Assembly (NCBI RefSeq): GCF_000282375.1
Contig: NZ_AKJK01000042.1
Coordinates: forward strand, 124,001 to 188,000
Direction: 5' to 3'
DNA: 64,000 nucleotides
Origin: Pseudomonas sp. GM50
Lineage (GTDB): Bacteria; Pseudomonadota; Gammaproteobacteria; Pseudomonadales; Pseudomonadaceae
In this document: positions 52,987 to 62,327 of the stretch, piece by piece
Layout: each line of letters begins with the position of its first letter
How positions within the stretch are numbered: the stretch's first letter is position 1
The notes under the pieces: model-generated
What the model saw: only the letters and a program-made list of their open reading frames with translations
Database searches by the model: none
What the model was told of the DNA's origin: nothing
Position numbers and translations under genes: made by a program

Positions 52987-53991
52987 ATGAATTCCTCGAC
53001 TTTTCCTGCCGCCCAGCACGTCATGGTGCTCTACACCGGCGGCACCATCGGCATGCAAGCCAGTGCCCACGGCCTGGCGCCGGCGTCCGGTTTCGAAGCG
53101 CGGATGCGCGAGTATCTGCACAGCCAACCCGAACTGGTGGTACCGCAGTGGCGCTTTCGCGAGATGTCGCCGCTGATCGACAGCGCCAACATGACGCCCG
53201 CCTACTGGCAGCAACTGCGTGAAGCGGTGGTCGACGCCGTGGATGTCCAGGGCTGCGACAGTGTGTTGATCCTGCATGGCACCGATACCCTGGCCTACAG
53301 CGCCGCGGCCATGAACTTTCAGTTGCTCGGCCTGCATGCCCGCGTGGTGTTCACCGGCTCCATGCTGCCGGCCGGCGTGACCGACAGCGATGCCTGGGAA
53401 AACCTCAGCGGCGCGCTGGTTGCCCTTGGCCAGGGCCTGGCACCGGGTGTTCATCTGTACTTCCACGGTGAACTGCTCGACCCGACCCGTTGCGCCAAGG
53501 TTCGCAGTTTCGACCGCCATCCGTTCAAACGGCTGGAGCGTCAGGGCGGCGGCGTGAAAGCGACTTCCGTGCCGGCGCAATTGAACTACAACCAGCCTAA
53601 GCAGTTGGCGAAGGTCGCTGTGCTGCCGCTGTTCCCTGGCATCGGTGCCGATCAATTGGATGGCCTGCTCAATAGCGATATTCAGGGTCTGGTGCTGGAA
53701 TGTTATGGCAGCGGCACCGGACCAAGCGACAACCCCGCGTTTCTCGCCAGCCTGGAACGGGCGCGGGACAAAGGTGTGGTGGTGGTCGCGGTCACGCAAT
53801 GTCATGAAGGTGGCGTGCAGCTCGACGTGTACGAGGCGGGTAGCCGCTTGCGTGACGCCGGTGTGTTGTCCGGTGGCGGCATGACCCGCGAGGCGGTATT
53901 CGGCAAATTGCATGCGCTGCTCGGCGCAGGGCTTGAGACCGCTGAAGTTCGGCGGTTGGTTGAGCTCGACCTGTGCGGCGAACTCAGCTGA
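52987..53991 (+). CDS. ansA: Type I (cytoplasmic) L-asparaginase
   Basis: It hydrolyses L-asparagine to aspartate and ammonia. The 334-aa protein has the first catalytic Thr in L-Y-T-G-G-T-I-G-M near residue 16, the second in I-L-H-G-T-D-T-L near 97, and no signal peptide, as in E. coli AnsA. The ATG at 52987 follows GGAGAACC (52976 on); the longer frame runs through a REP arm. Product aspartate can feed AspA encoded 2 kb upstream. Confidence 0.92.
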   Translation: MNSSTFPAAQHVMVLYTGGTIGMQASAHGLAPASGFEARMREYLHSQPELVVPQWRFREMSPLIDSANMTPAYWQQLREAVVDAVDVQGCDSVLILHGTDTLAYSAAAMNFQLLGLHARVVFTGSMLPAGVTDSDAWENLSGALVALGQGLAPGVHLYFHGELLDPTRCAKVRSFDRHPFKRLERQGGGVKATSVPAQLNYNQPKQLAKVAVLPLFPGIGADQLDGLLNSDIQGLVLECYGSGTGPSDNPAFLASLERARDKGVVVVAVTQCHEGGVQLDVYEAGSRLRDAGVLSGGGMTREAVFGKLHALLGAGLETAEVRRLVELDLCGELS

Positions 53992-54006
53992 CACAACACA
54001 AAACCT

Positions 54007-54080
54007 TGTAGGAGCGAGGCTTGCCCGCGAAGGCGTCCTCAAGTACGCCAAAAGCTTCGCGGGCAAGCCTCGCTCCTACA
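54007..54080. repeat. REP inverted pair (REPIN)
   Basis: TGTAGGAGCGAGGCTTGCCC and its reverse complement around a spacer that includes TACGCCAAAAGC. The same spacer words recur in the element at 55162-55304. Confidence 0.9.
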
Positions 54081-54143
54081 GGGCTGGTCATAACCGGCAT
54101 ATAACTTGCTCCCCTTCCGGTATGCCCAACGCTGGAAGCACCC

Positions 54144-55136
54144 ATGCTCCACTCCCATCTCACCACCCTCAATGCCGTTTCCCTGGTGCTTAACACCTTC
54201 AAGGCCGAAGGCCTGTCCAGCGAGGCGTTACTGGCCGGCAGCGGCATCAGCGCGGCGGATCTGAGCCGGGCGGATACGCGCATCACCACCAATCAAGAGA
54301 TGCTGGTTTGTGCCAACGCTGTCGCGCTACGCCGTGATATCGGCCTGGAGTTGGGCCGGCGGATGCACGTTTCTTCCTACGGCATGCTCGGGTACGCCTT
54401 ACTCACCAGCGCCACTTTAGGTGACGCCTTGCGGTTGGCGCTGCACTATCCGGCGCTATTGGGAACACTGTTCGAGTTGAGCCTGGAGGAAGAGGACGAG
54501 CGCATCTGGCTCACCGCGGGCGATTATCGGGAGAATCCGGCGCTGGCACCGTTCAATGTCGAGTTTTGCCTGGTCTCGATGAAAGTCACCTGCGAAGACT
54601 TGCTCGGCCACCCTCTGCCTCTGCTCGGCGCCCGCTTCGAACACCCGGCGCCGGATTATCAGGCGCGCTACGCCGAGCGTTTCGACTGCCCCTTGCAGTT
54701 CGATGCTGTGTCCAATGCCTTTGCTTTCGACAAACGCTGGCTCGAACAACCCCTGCCACTGGCCGACGCCATCACGCACCAGGCCATGGCCGAGCGTTGT
54801 CGCAAGCAAAACACCGAATTCACCGGGCGTCAGGCCTGGCTCGGGCGTATCCGCCAACTACTCGCTGCGCAACTGAGCGCGGCGCCGGGCCTGGATGGGC
54901 TGGCCAAACAGTTGAACTGCTCGGCGCGCACCCTGCGCCGACATCTGAAGGACCTGGGCTGCAGCTATCAGGAACTGCTCGATGAATTGCGCTTCGAGCA
55001 GGCCAAGCGCCTGCTCTGCGAAGATCAATTGCCGATCTATCGGATTGCCGAGGCGTTGGGGTTCAGCGAGACCGCAAGTTTCCGCCATGCGTTTGTGCGC
55101 TGGAGTGGCGTGGCGCCCAGCCAGTTCAGGCCTTAA
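54144..55136 (+). CDS. AraC family transcriptional regulator
   Basis: A 330-aa regulator with an N-terminal Arabinose_bd-type (AraC_binding_4-like) domain (about residues 15-200) and a C-terminal double helix-turn-helix. The latter reads S-A-R-T-L-R-R-H-L-K near residue 257 and I-Y-R-I-A-E-A-L-G-F-S-E-T-A-S-F-R-H-A-F near 298. The OruR/ArgR-like layout suggests control of an amino-acid or polyamine pathway; the aphA-like and polyamine-binding genes 330 bp downstream are the obvious candidate targets, by inference. Confidence 0.9.
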   Translation: MLHSHLTTLNAVSLVLNTFKAEGLSSEALLAGSGISAADLSRADTRITTNQEMLVCANAVALRRDIGLELGRRMHVSSYGMLGYALLTSATLGDALRLALHYPALLGTLFELSLEEEDERIWLTAGDYRENPALAPFNVEFCLVSMKVTCEDLLGHPLPLLGARFEHPAPDYQARYAERFDCPLQFDAVSNAFAFDKRWLEQPLPLADAITHQAMAERCRKQNTEFTGRQAWLGRIRQLLAAQLSAAPGLDGLAKQLNCSARTLRRHLKDLGCSYQELLDELRFEQAKRLLCEDQLPIYRIAEALGFSETASFRHAFVRWSGVAPSQFRP

Positions 55137-55161
55137 GGAATGGCGGCGTTCTTCAGGCCGT

Positions 55162-55304
55162 CTTCGCGAGCAAGCCCGCTCCCACATTTGACCTTCAGCG
55201 AACACTGTATCGACGCACGACGCAAATCCACTGTGGGAGCGGGCTTGCTCGCGAAGGCGTCTTCAAATACGCCAAAAGCTTCGCGGGCAAGCCTTGCTCC
55301 TACA
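55162..55304. repeat. Cluster of three or four REP arms
   Basis: Arms at 55162-55186, 55242-55257 and 55280-55304 belong to two subfamilies (GCGGGCTTGCTCGC and GCGGGCAAGCCTTGCTCC). The last pair is a mixed REPIN whose spacer (TACGCCAAAAGC) matches that at 54007-54080, indicating recombination or copying between the two sites. Confidence 0.8.
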
Positions 55305-55466
55305 GGGGTCAGGTGCGTCATTCGAGGGCGCCTGTGTTCCTTTAAGGGGCGAATTTCGGTCAAATCTATTGGCCGTATCGATCCCCTTTTGGCCTTTCCT
55401 GCCGTTCTCCCAAACGCCGCCCGCCGCAAGACTGTGTGCAACCGAATCAGCCTGCGGAGAACAAGA

Positions 55467-56498
55467 ATGCTGACGATCTATTCGAACGATCACCACCTGC
55501 ATCATGGCCGTTGTGAATTGATGGACGGGCAATTGATGCCCTGCTTCGAAATGCCCTCGCGGGCCGACCATGTACTGGCACGCGTACAGTACCGCCGTCT
55601 GGGCCCGGTCGAGGCGCCGCAGGATTTCGGTCTCGGGCCGATCGAGCGCATCCACAGCCGCGACTACCTCGACTTCTTCAAAGGGGCCTGGGCGCGCTGG
55701 ACCGAATTCAATACCGACGGCGACTTGCTGCCCTACACCTGGCCGGCCCGCACCTTACGCCGGGTCATGCCCACCAGCCTGCACGGCCAACTCGGCTATT
55801 ACAGCTTCGACGGCGGCGCACCGATTACCGCCGGCACCTGGCAAGCGGCGTATAGCGCGGCGCAAGTTGCCCTCACGGCCCAAGCGGTGATTCAGCGCGG
55901 TGCCCGCAGTGCTTTCGCCTTGTGCCGTCCACCGGGACACCATGCCGCCAGCGATTTGATGGGCGGTTATTGCTACCTCAACAACGCTGCCATCGCCGCC
56001 CAGGCATTCCTCGATCAGGGCCACAAAAAGGTCGCGATCCTCGATGTCGATTACCACCACGGCAACGGCACCCAATCGATTTTCTACGAGCGCAGCGACG
56101 TGCTGTTCACCTCGATCCACGGCCATCCGGAAGCCGAGTTTCCGTTCTTCCTCGGCTACGAAGACGAACACGGTGAAGGCGCAGGCGAAGGGTTCAACTT
56201 CAACTACCCTTTGCCCGCCGGGTCAGGCTGGGACCGTTGGAGCGCGGCGCTGGAGCAGGCCTGCAAAGAGATCGATCAGTACGGCGCCGACATCGTCGTC
56301 GTGTCCTTGGGCGTCGATACGTTCAAGGACGACCCGATCTCCCAATTCAAACTCGACAGCCCGGATTACCTGGCGATGGGCGCGCGCATCGCGGGCCTCG
56401 GCAAGCCGACGCTGTTCGTGATGGAAGGCGGTTACGCGGTAGAAGAAATCGGCATCAATGCCGTGAACGTTCTCGAAGGTTTTGAAAGCGCCCAATGA
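55467..56498 (+). CDS. Histone deacetylase family protein, probable acetylpolyamine amidohydrolase
   Basis: A 343-aa zinc hydrolase. The motifs A-L-C-R-P-P-G-H-H-A near residue 152 (catalytic His pair) and I-L-D-V-D-Y-H-H-G-N-G-T-Q near 191 (zinc ligands) and the M-E-G-G-Y-A-V-E-E near 318 are those of class II-like bacterial deacetylases. The next gene is a polyamine-binding protein, the arrangement of aphA (PA1409-PA1410) in P. aeruginosa, so deacetylation of acetylputrescine or acetylcadaverine is the likely role. ATG at 55467 follows GGAGAAC. Confidence 0.9.
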   Translation: MLTIYSNDHHLHHGRCELMDGQLMPCFEMPSRADHVLARVQYRRLGPVEAPQDFGLGPIERIHSRDYLDFFKGAWARWTEFNTDGDLLPYTWPARTLRRVMPTSLHGQLGYYSFDGGAPITAGTWQAAYSAAQVALTAQAVIQRGARSAFALCRPPGHHAASDLMGGYCYLNNAAIAAQAFLDQGHKKVAILDVDYHHGNGTQSIFYERSDVLFTSIHGHPEAEFPFFLGYEDEHGEGAGEGFNFNYPLPAGSGWDRWSAALEQACKEIDQYGADIVVVSLGVDTFKDDPISQFKLDSPDYLAMGARIAGLGKPTLFVMEGGYAVEEIGINAVNVLEGFESAQ

Positions 56499-56511
56499 GG
56501 AATTAGAACAA

Positions 56512-57612
56512 ATGAACCGACTCAAGCGTTTTATCGCTCCAGTGTTATGCGCCACGCTGCTCAGTGGTGCCGTTCACGCTGAAGAACGGACTTTGCGGGT
56601 ATACAACTGGTTCGACTACATCACCCCCAAAGCGCTGGAAGACTTCAAGGCCCAGAACACTCAGACCAAACTGGTCTACGACATCTTCGACACCAACGAA
56701 GCCCTGGAAGCCAAGTTGCTGACCGGCAACTCCGGCTACGACGTGGTGGTGCCGTCCAACGTGTTCCTCGCCAAGCAGATCGAAGCCGGGGTGTTCCAGC
56801 CACTGGACCGCAGCAAACTGCCAAACTGGAACCACCTCGATCCCAAGCTGATGAAGTTGATCGAAGCCAACGACCCGGGCAACAAATTCGCCGTGCCGTA
56901 CATGTACGGGACCATCCTGATCGGCTTCAACCCGGACAAGGTCAAAGCTGCGCTGGGCGATAACGCACCGGTGGACAGCTGGGACCTGATCTTCAAGGAA
57001 GAGAACATCAGCAAGCTCAAGCAGTGCGGCGTGGCCCTGCTCGACTCGCCGTCAGAGATCCTGCCGCTGGCCCTGCAACACCTGGGCCTGGACCCCAACA
57101 GCAAGAAGCCGGCGGACTACGCCAAGGCTGAAGCGCTGCTGATGAAGATCCGTCCGTACATCACCTACTTCCATTCGTCCAAGTACATGGCCGACATCGC
57201 CAACGGTGACATCTGCGTGGCGGTCGGTTACTCCGGCAGCTTCTCCCAGGCTGCCAACCGCGCCAAGGAAGCCAAGAATGGCGTGATCGTCGACATGCGC
57301 CTGCCCAAAGAAGGCGCACCGATCTGGTTCGACATGCTCGCGATCCCCAAAGGCGCGAAGAACCCGCAAGACGCCTACACCTTCATCAACTACCTGCTGC
57401 AACCTCAGGTCATCGCGCCGGTCAGCGATTTCGTCGGCTACCCGAACCCGAACAAGGACGCCACGGAAATGGTCGACCCAGCGATCCGCAACAACCCTAA
57501 CCTGTACCCTACCGAAACGGCGATGAGCACGCTCTACACCCTGCAACCGTTGCCTCGTGATGCAGAACGTGCGCGCACCCGCGCCTGGACCAAGATCAAG
57601 TCCGGCACTTGA
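56512..57612 (+). CDS. Polyamine ABC transporter substrate-binding protein (PotF/SpuD-like)
   Basis: A 366-aa periplasmic binding protein with a signal peptide ending near AVHA (residue 23). R-V-Y-N-W-F-D-Y-I near residue 29 and Y-D-I-F-D-T-N-E near 54, A-V-P-Y-M-Y-G-T near 126 and G-Y-S-G-S near 240 are the usual polyamine-contacting regions. It lies 13 bp after the deacetylase stop. No permease or ATPase gene follows, so it must use a transporter encoded elsewhere. Terminator at 57628. Confidence 0.93.
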   Translation: MNRLKRFIAPVLCATLLSGAVHAEERTLRVYNWFDYITPKALEDFKAQNTQTKLVYDIFDTNEALEAKLLTGNSGYDVVVPSNVFLAKQIEAGVFQPLDRSKLPNWNHLDPKLMKLIEANDPGNKFAVPYMYGTILIGFNPDKVKAALGDNAPVDSWDLIFKEENISKLKQCGVALLDSPSEILPLALQHLGLDPNSKKPADYAKAEALLMKIRPYITYFHSSKYMADIANGDICVAVGYSGSFSQAANRAKEAKNGVIVDMRLPKEGAPIWFDMLAIPKGAKNPQDAYTFINYLLQPQVIAPVSDFVGYPNPNKDATEMVDPAIRNNPNLYPTETAMSTLYTLQPLPRDAERARTRAWTKIKSGT

Positions 57613-57627
57613 AACACCGCGCAAACC

Positions 57628-57657
57628 AAAGACCCGCACCATCGCGGGTCTTTTTTT
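57628..57657 (+). terminator. Rho-independent terminator after the polyamine-binding gene
   Basis: GACCCGC and GCGGGTC with flanking AAA/TTT pairing, followed by a run of seven T. Confidence 0.92.
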
Positions 57658-57755
57658 GTCTGCGATATTTATCTACCACCTGGCCCGGTTTGCGCCTGGG
57701 TACTGTCGGTTCGAGACGGCAGTACCTGCCCCCATCCGCCAACCGGTTCCTGTCC

Positions 57756-60700
57756 ATGACTGAAAACATCCGAACAAACACTTCATCACCGCTGCTGAAA
57801 AAAAGTCGCCTGGTCGATCAAACCAGCGGCGGTCCTACACTCCATGATGCCGCCGCGCAGCTTCTGCAAAAAGCCTTGAAGAAACGCTTTCCCGAACAAG
57901 ACCTCGACCCCGACAAAGCCATGCTCGCGTCGCCGGTATGGCACCCACACGGAGGGGCTCTGGTCACCCATGGCAACCACTTCGAATCGCTGACCCACGC
58001 ACTGGCACGTTTGGGCTTCACGAAAACAACAGCCAACTATATCGAAGGCGAACATTTCCTGACCCTGACATCCCATGCCAGCGACCCCATCCACTTACCG
58101 GTCAGCATGGATGCGATCACCAGCCTGCTCAATGAACACGCGCCGTTACTGTTTGTGGCCTTCGAACAAAGCCAGCTGGACTACTGGAATAAAACCGTCG
58201 GCCCACTGCCGCGCTGGCAGATTCTGTCCGACACCCTGAAAGAGGCGCTCGACGTTCAGTCGGTCACTGGCTGGGACGCGGAACAGTGCACCCTTGGACG
58301 GCTCGTTTCGCTATACCCCGACAAGGCGCAGCGGCAGAGCAGCGGCAGTGGGCTATCAGCTGTCCACGCCTGCCTGCTCGATATCGACCTCAACTTCGAG
58401 ATGGCCGAGGGCAATATCACCCGGCACTTGATACTGCCGGGCGCGCTGGTGCTGACTGCGACCGTTGGTACCCGTGAACTGATCGTGATGTACACCATCA
58501 CCGGCGGCTACGAATCGTTCAACTCCCTGGAGCAACTGGGCGCAGCCCTCCCCGGGCGAATCGACATCGATCTGAGAGGCCAGAGCCTGAAGTGGCGACT
58601 CTACGAGCCCGAGGAAAACATTTTCGATGCCATGGTCTGGGCATTGGTGGGCTCTCAGCTCGACGCCATCGATGCACTCGACCCGGTCAGCCGCTCTCCA
58701 TTGGCCCACACCGCCCCTCGACAGGACGCCAGTGGCACTATCAGCGCCAAAGAACGTGCGCATGTGGAACAGCTGACAAACGCCATACCCGAGTGGCTAT
58801 CGACGGGATCGCTTGACGATATTCAAGCCTACGGCCGCTACCTGACCGATCTGGGAACCCTCAGAGGCGAGGCCGACAGTGACGTCTTCAATGTCGAAGA
58901 CATCCCCCTCATTCATACTTACGCCCAGCAGCAAATGCGCGATGCCATCGTCGCCGACAAAACCGACGAAGGCGCCGCCTTACTACCACTGAACGATATT
59001 CGGATCACCATTACCCACAGCTTCGAAGCCGGTGGCTTTACCCTGCCCGACCCGCGCAACCCCAGCGTCGAAACCCTGGCCGAATTTGCGCTGAGCAATA
59101 CCCGACCGTACAGCGCGACGGTGGCCTACGCCGATGGCACAGCTGTACCAGACTGGATGACTGTCACTTTTCTGTTGCGCATGGCCAACGAGGTCAACAT
59201 CGGCGAAACCTATCCGCAGTTGATCAAGCGCACACTCATCGACGACCCGGTGCAGGCCCTGCGCCACAAGGCCCGCTACTGCCGTCAGCTGCCATTGCTG
59301 TTGCCGTTGCTGGCGCTGGAGTACAAGCTCAAGCGTCAGTGTGGTGTCGATGAGCAGGGCTACCGCCAGGTCTGCCAACTGATGGAGTCGATCGAAAACA
59401 ACTCGCCATCCGCAGAGTGGTCGGTGCAGATTCGCCCGCTGGCGTTCATGCCCCGCTATCGTCTCGGCAGCACGCCGGACATTGTCGCGAACATGTACAT
59501 CATCGGCCCGCGCGAGGGCTTGAGCGGCCCTTGCCTGCTTTATCAACCCTTGCTGGATCAACCGCTGCGCCAATTCCCTTCCGAGCAGAACATGCTGTAC
59601 GCGTTTTACCAGTCGGGCGAACTGCGCGACTCGATTCTGGCCTGGCTGCCCACCAGCGCGTTGAGTTTCGAATACGCCCAGTATGTGTTTTCCAACGGAA
59701 TACCTTCGCCCTGGACGATTACCGAACTGGCTTTCGAGCCGTTTATCCATCTCGACCTGACCGCTTCCATCGACCTGGCGAATACCCCCCTGAGCGGCAA
59801 CATTCTCTCGGCCCTGTTCACCCACAACAGCGAGGCCATGACCAGGCTCGCCGACCGACAATCCACCTCCAACGCCGAGCGTCGCTGGGCGCTGCTGGCC
59901 GACAGCGGCTGGGCGGTGTTCAGCGTAGCCACCAATTTTCTCAGCGGGTCGGCGGGCAGCGCCGTCTGGGTCTGGCAAAGCATCAATCAGATCCAGCAGG
60001 CGCTGGATGCCCATGAGCACGGCGACACCATCATCGAGTGGTCCTCGACCGGCGACGTCCTGTTGACTATGGGCATCCTGCTCACGCAACGGGTCGCGAC
60101 ACGGCGCATTCGGCTCTCAAGCCCATTCGGCGAAAACGCCTCGCCAAAACGGCTGCCCATGGATGAGCCTTTGTTCATTACACCCTCCTCCACAAAGCCG
60201 CCGACGGTCATACATGACACGACTGCGCTGAGTGCCGAACTGCCCGAGACTCATCTCTCGAGCCTGGCGCCCGTCCCGCCGGGCCGTATCAATGCAGAGG
60301 CGCAATTTCTACAACGGATCAATCGATTCCAGGTACCGGCGCCGAATCTGCCGGACGGTGCGCAGCCCAATGCCAATCATCTCCATGAACTGGCGGGAAA
60401 GCTGTACGCCAAGGTCGGTGAGCGATGGTTTCAGGTCAGTGCCGAAACGGACGAACCGGTGCTCATCGTTGACCCGAACGATCCGTTGCGGTCCGGCTTT
60501 AGTGTGCGGTTCGACGAGGGCGAAGGTCGATGGCACTGGGATCTGAAACTGCGTTTACGCGGCGGCGGCCCGACCGGCCGGATCGCAGCCCTGCAGCGCG
60601 AAAAAACCAAAGGAAGGGATGCTGCATGGGCAGCACTGCGTCAGTTCATTGCACAGGAAGCCACTCGAAAAGCCACTCTGGACGAGGCCCTGAAACGCTT

Positions 60701-62327
60701 GGAGACCAACGACGTATCGGCCACGATGTCCGACGAAGCCATAGCCACTTACCTCTCAAAGTCCGAGGAGCTGGCCAACGGATATCGCCAGGCACTGGAA
60801 GACCTCGAAAAGTGGCGCGAAGCGGGGGGCGCAGGCATTTTTTATCAGTCTCAGCTGATGCGGTTCACCGTTGAGCAGCATCGCTACCTCAGCGGCTGGC
60901 TGAGAATGAAGTTGCGCGAATACGCGCAAATCGTCGTGCCCCTGGTCAGCCAGTCGGAAACTGCGACAGTGATGCCTCGGGCCGTGCAAATGGAAGCTGC
61001 ACAAAAGGCCATCGCCGTGAGCGATGAAATGATTGACTGCCTCGCTCACCTGCACACCTCATTGGACAGGTTGATGACCAATACCGGCGTTGCCCGCAAG
61101 GTCGCCGGCGATCTGAGAAAGTTACTGCCGTCATTCTCCCGCTACGACCTTGAAGCCAATGAAATCGGCCTGTCCACCGAGCTTTGCCTGCGTGAAGTGC
61201 CCGGCAGCGACATGAGTCAGGTACGTGAGCTTGTCGAACAGATTTTCGACAATGCGGCTGACGCAGGCCATGACTTGAGGTCTGCTGACTCCGAGGCAGC
61301 GAATGTAGATCAGCTCACCGCCCTCGTCGATCACCTGGCAGATTCCGAACGGCGTCTGCAGGAGCTCTCCCTCGCCTGGTCCAATCATTTGGAGCCGGTC
61401 CGATTCAAGCGCATTCAGACGCTGGTCGCAGACTTACATCAACTGGCGCGCAACCGTCTGCTCAAGCTGCTTCCGGAACCTGAAGAAGTACCGGTCACCG
61501 CGATGGCCAGGCTCGAGCCGGCGCCCTCCACTTCACGAGCCATCATCAAGGTGAGCAAATCCCGGCCACGGGGGGGTGACGCGCAAAAGACCCCGTCTAC
61601 CGAAAAACCGGAGCCTGTCGAAGAGGTCCCCATCGTCAAGGCGGCGACCAGGCGTGCGGCGCAGCCGGCGGCACTGGACGATCAAGGTATCGTCGCCAAC
61701 GGGCTTTCTCTGATCGCTGAACTCGATGCGTTCATCAAACGTCTGCGCACGGACGCACAGCGTCCCTCGCGCATTCCGGCGGACATGAAAGACCTGTTCG
61801 ATCAACAGGCGTCCCGTCTCGAACAAGCCGCCAATGACGTTGATGCGGTATTTGCTCGCAGACGCGCCGATTTTCCAGTGGGGAGCTTGAACACCGAACT
61901 ACGCGAGGGTGCCACAAGAGTGCGAGGCGAAGGCATCAGCGTCTACGGCACCATGCTCATGGGGCGCAAACCCCGGGAGGCTTATCTGAAATGGCTGCAG
62001 GAACACAGCCAGGTCGAGATCATCAAAGACCAGCGCGGCCGCATCAAGACCAAACAGCGCAAGGACTACTTCCAGGAATACAAAATCGTCGACAAGACAC
62101 GCCACAACAGACCGTTGTGGGTCGCGCACTTTCACTACGATAAATTGACCGATCCGGATGATCAGTTCACGGCGGCCCATCTCAAGTTCGCCGATGAGTA
62201 TCTGCAAGAGCTGCCTGCCAAGACACGTCAGGAACTGAACACGTTCGATGCGGTGGACAACGCGCTGCGCCGGGTCGTCAGTCCGGTGGTTCTGGATCTG
62301 TTTCTCAAGCCTGAACCGCAAGAGTAG
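57756..62327 (+). CDS. Large dermonecrotic-toxin-like protein (DUF6543-like), 1523 aa
   Basis: A very large soluble-looking protein starting MTENIRTNTSS. No signal peptide. A hydrophobic stretch in the region W-A-V-F-S-V-A-T-N-F-L near residue 725 could be a membrane-inserting helix. Residues about 930-1230 are helical and charged and may form coiled coils; a Pro/Lys-rich linker (about 1255-1310) precedes the C-terminal domain with YLKWLQEHSQVEI near residue 1407 and HFHYDKLTDPDDQF near 1455. This N- and C-terminal layout resembles the large DUF6543/dermonecrotic-toxin-type proteins of pseudomonads, which I recall but cannot confirm here. No enzymatic motif is visible. The start at 57756 is the first ATG after the terminator; an upstream frame is rejected. 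Confidence 0.7.
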   Translation: MTENIRTNTSSPLLKKSRLVDQTSGGPTLHDAAAQLLQKALKKRFPEQDLDPDKAMLASPVWHPHGGALVTHGNHFESLTHALARLGFTKTTANYIEGEHFLTLTSHASDPIHLPVSMDAITSLLNEHAPLLFVAFEQSQLDYWNKTVGPLPRWQILSDTLKEALDVQSVTGWDAEQCTLGRLVSLYPDKAQRQSSGSGLSAVHACLLDIDLNFEMAEGNITRHLILPGALVLTATVGTRELIVMYTITGGYESFNSLEQLGAALPGRIDIDLRGQSLKWRLYEPEENIFDAMVWALVGSQLDAIDALDPVSRSPLAHTAPRQDASGTISAKERAHVEQLTNAIPEWLSTGSLDDIQAYGRYLTDLGTLRGEADSDVFNVEDIPLIHTYAQQQMRDAIVADKTDEGAALLPLNDIRITITHSFEAGGFTLPDPRNPSVETLAEFALSNTRPYSATVAYADGTAVPDWMTVTFLLRMANEVNIGETYPQLIKRTLIDDPVQALRHKARYCRQLPLLLPLLALEYKLKRQCGVDEQGYRQVCQLMESIENNSPSAEWSVQIRPLAFMPRYRLGSTPDIVANMYIIGPREGLSGPCLLYQPLLDQPLRQFPSEQNMLYAFYQSGELRDSILAWLPTSALSFEYAQYVFSNGIPSPWTITELAFEPFIHLDLTASIDLANTPLSGNILSALFTHNSEAMTRLADRQSTSNAERRWALLADSGWAVFSVATNFLSGSAGSAVWVWQSINQIQQALDAHEHGDTIIEWSSTGDVLLTMGILLTQRVATRRIRLSSPFGENASPKRLPMDEPLFITPSSTKPPTVIHDTTALSAELPETHLSSLAPVPPGRINAEAQFLQRINRFQVPAPNLPDGAQPNANHLHELAGKLYAKVGERWFQVSAETDEPVLIVDPNDPLRSGFSVRFDEGEGRWHWDLKLRLRGGGPTGRIAALQREKTKGRDAAWAALRQFIAQEATRKATLDEALKRLETNDVSATMSDEAIATYLSKSEELANGYRQALEDLEKWREAGGAGIFYQSQLMRFTVEQHRYLSGWLRMKLREYAQIVVPLVSQSETATVMPRAVQMEAAQKAIAVSDEMIDCLAHLHTSLDRLMTNTGVARKVAGDLRKLLPSFSRYDLEANEIGLSTELCLREVPGSDMSQVRELVEQIFDNAADAGHDLRSADSEAANVDQLTALVDHLADSERRLQELSLAWSNHLEPVRFKRIQTLVADLHQLARNRLLKLLPEPEEVPVTAMARLEPAPSTSRAIIKVSKSRPRGGDAQKTPSTEKPEPVEEVPIVKAATRRAAQPAALDDQGIVANGLSLIAELDAFIKRLRTDAQRPSRIPADMKDLFDQQASRLEQAANDVDAVFARRRADFPVGSLNTELREGATRVRGEGISVYGTMLMGRKPREAYLKWLQEHSQVEIIKDQRGRIKTKQRKDYFQEYKIVDKTRHNRPLWVAHFHYDKLTDPDDQFTAAHLKFADEYLQELPAKTRQELNTFDAVDNALRRVVSPVVLDLFLKPEPQE

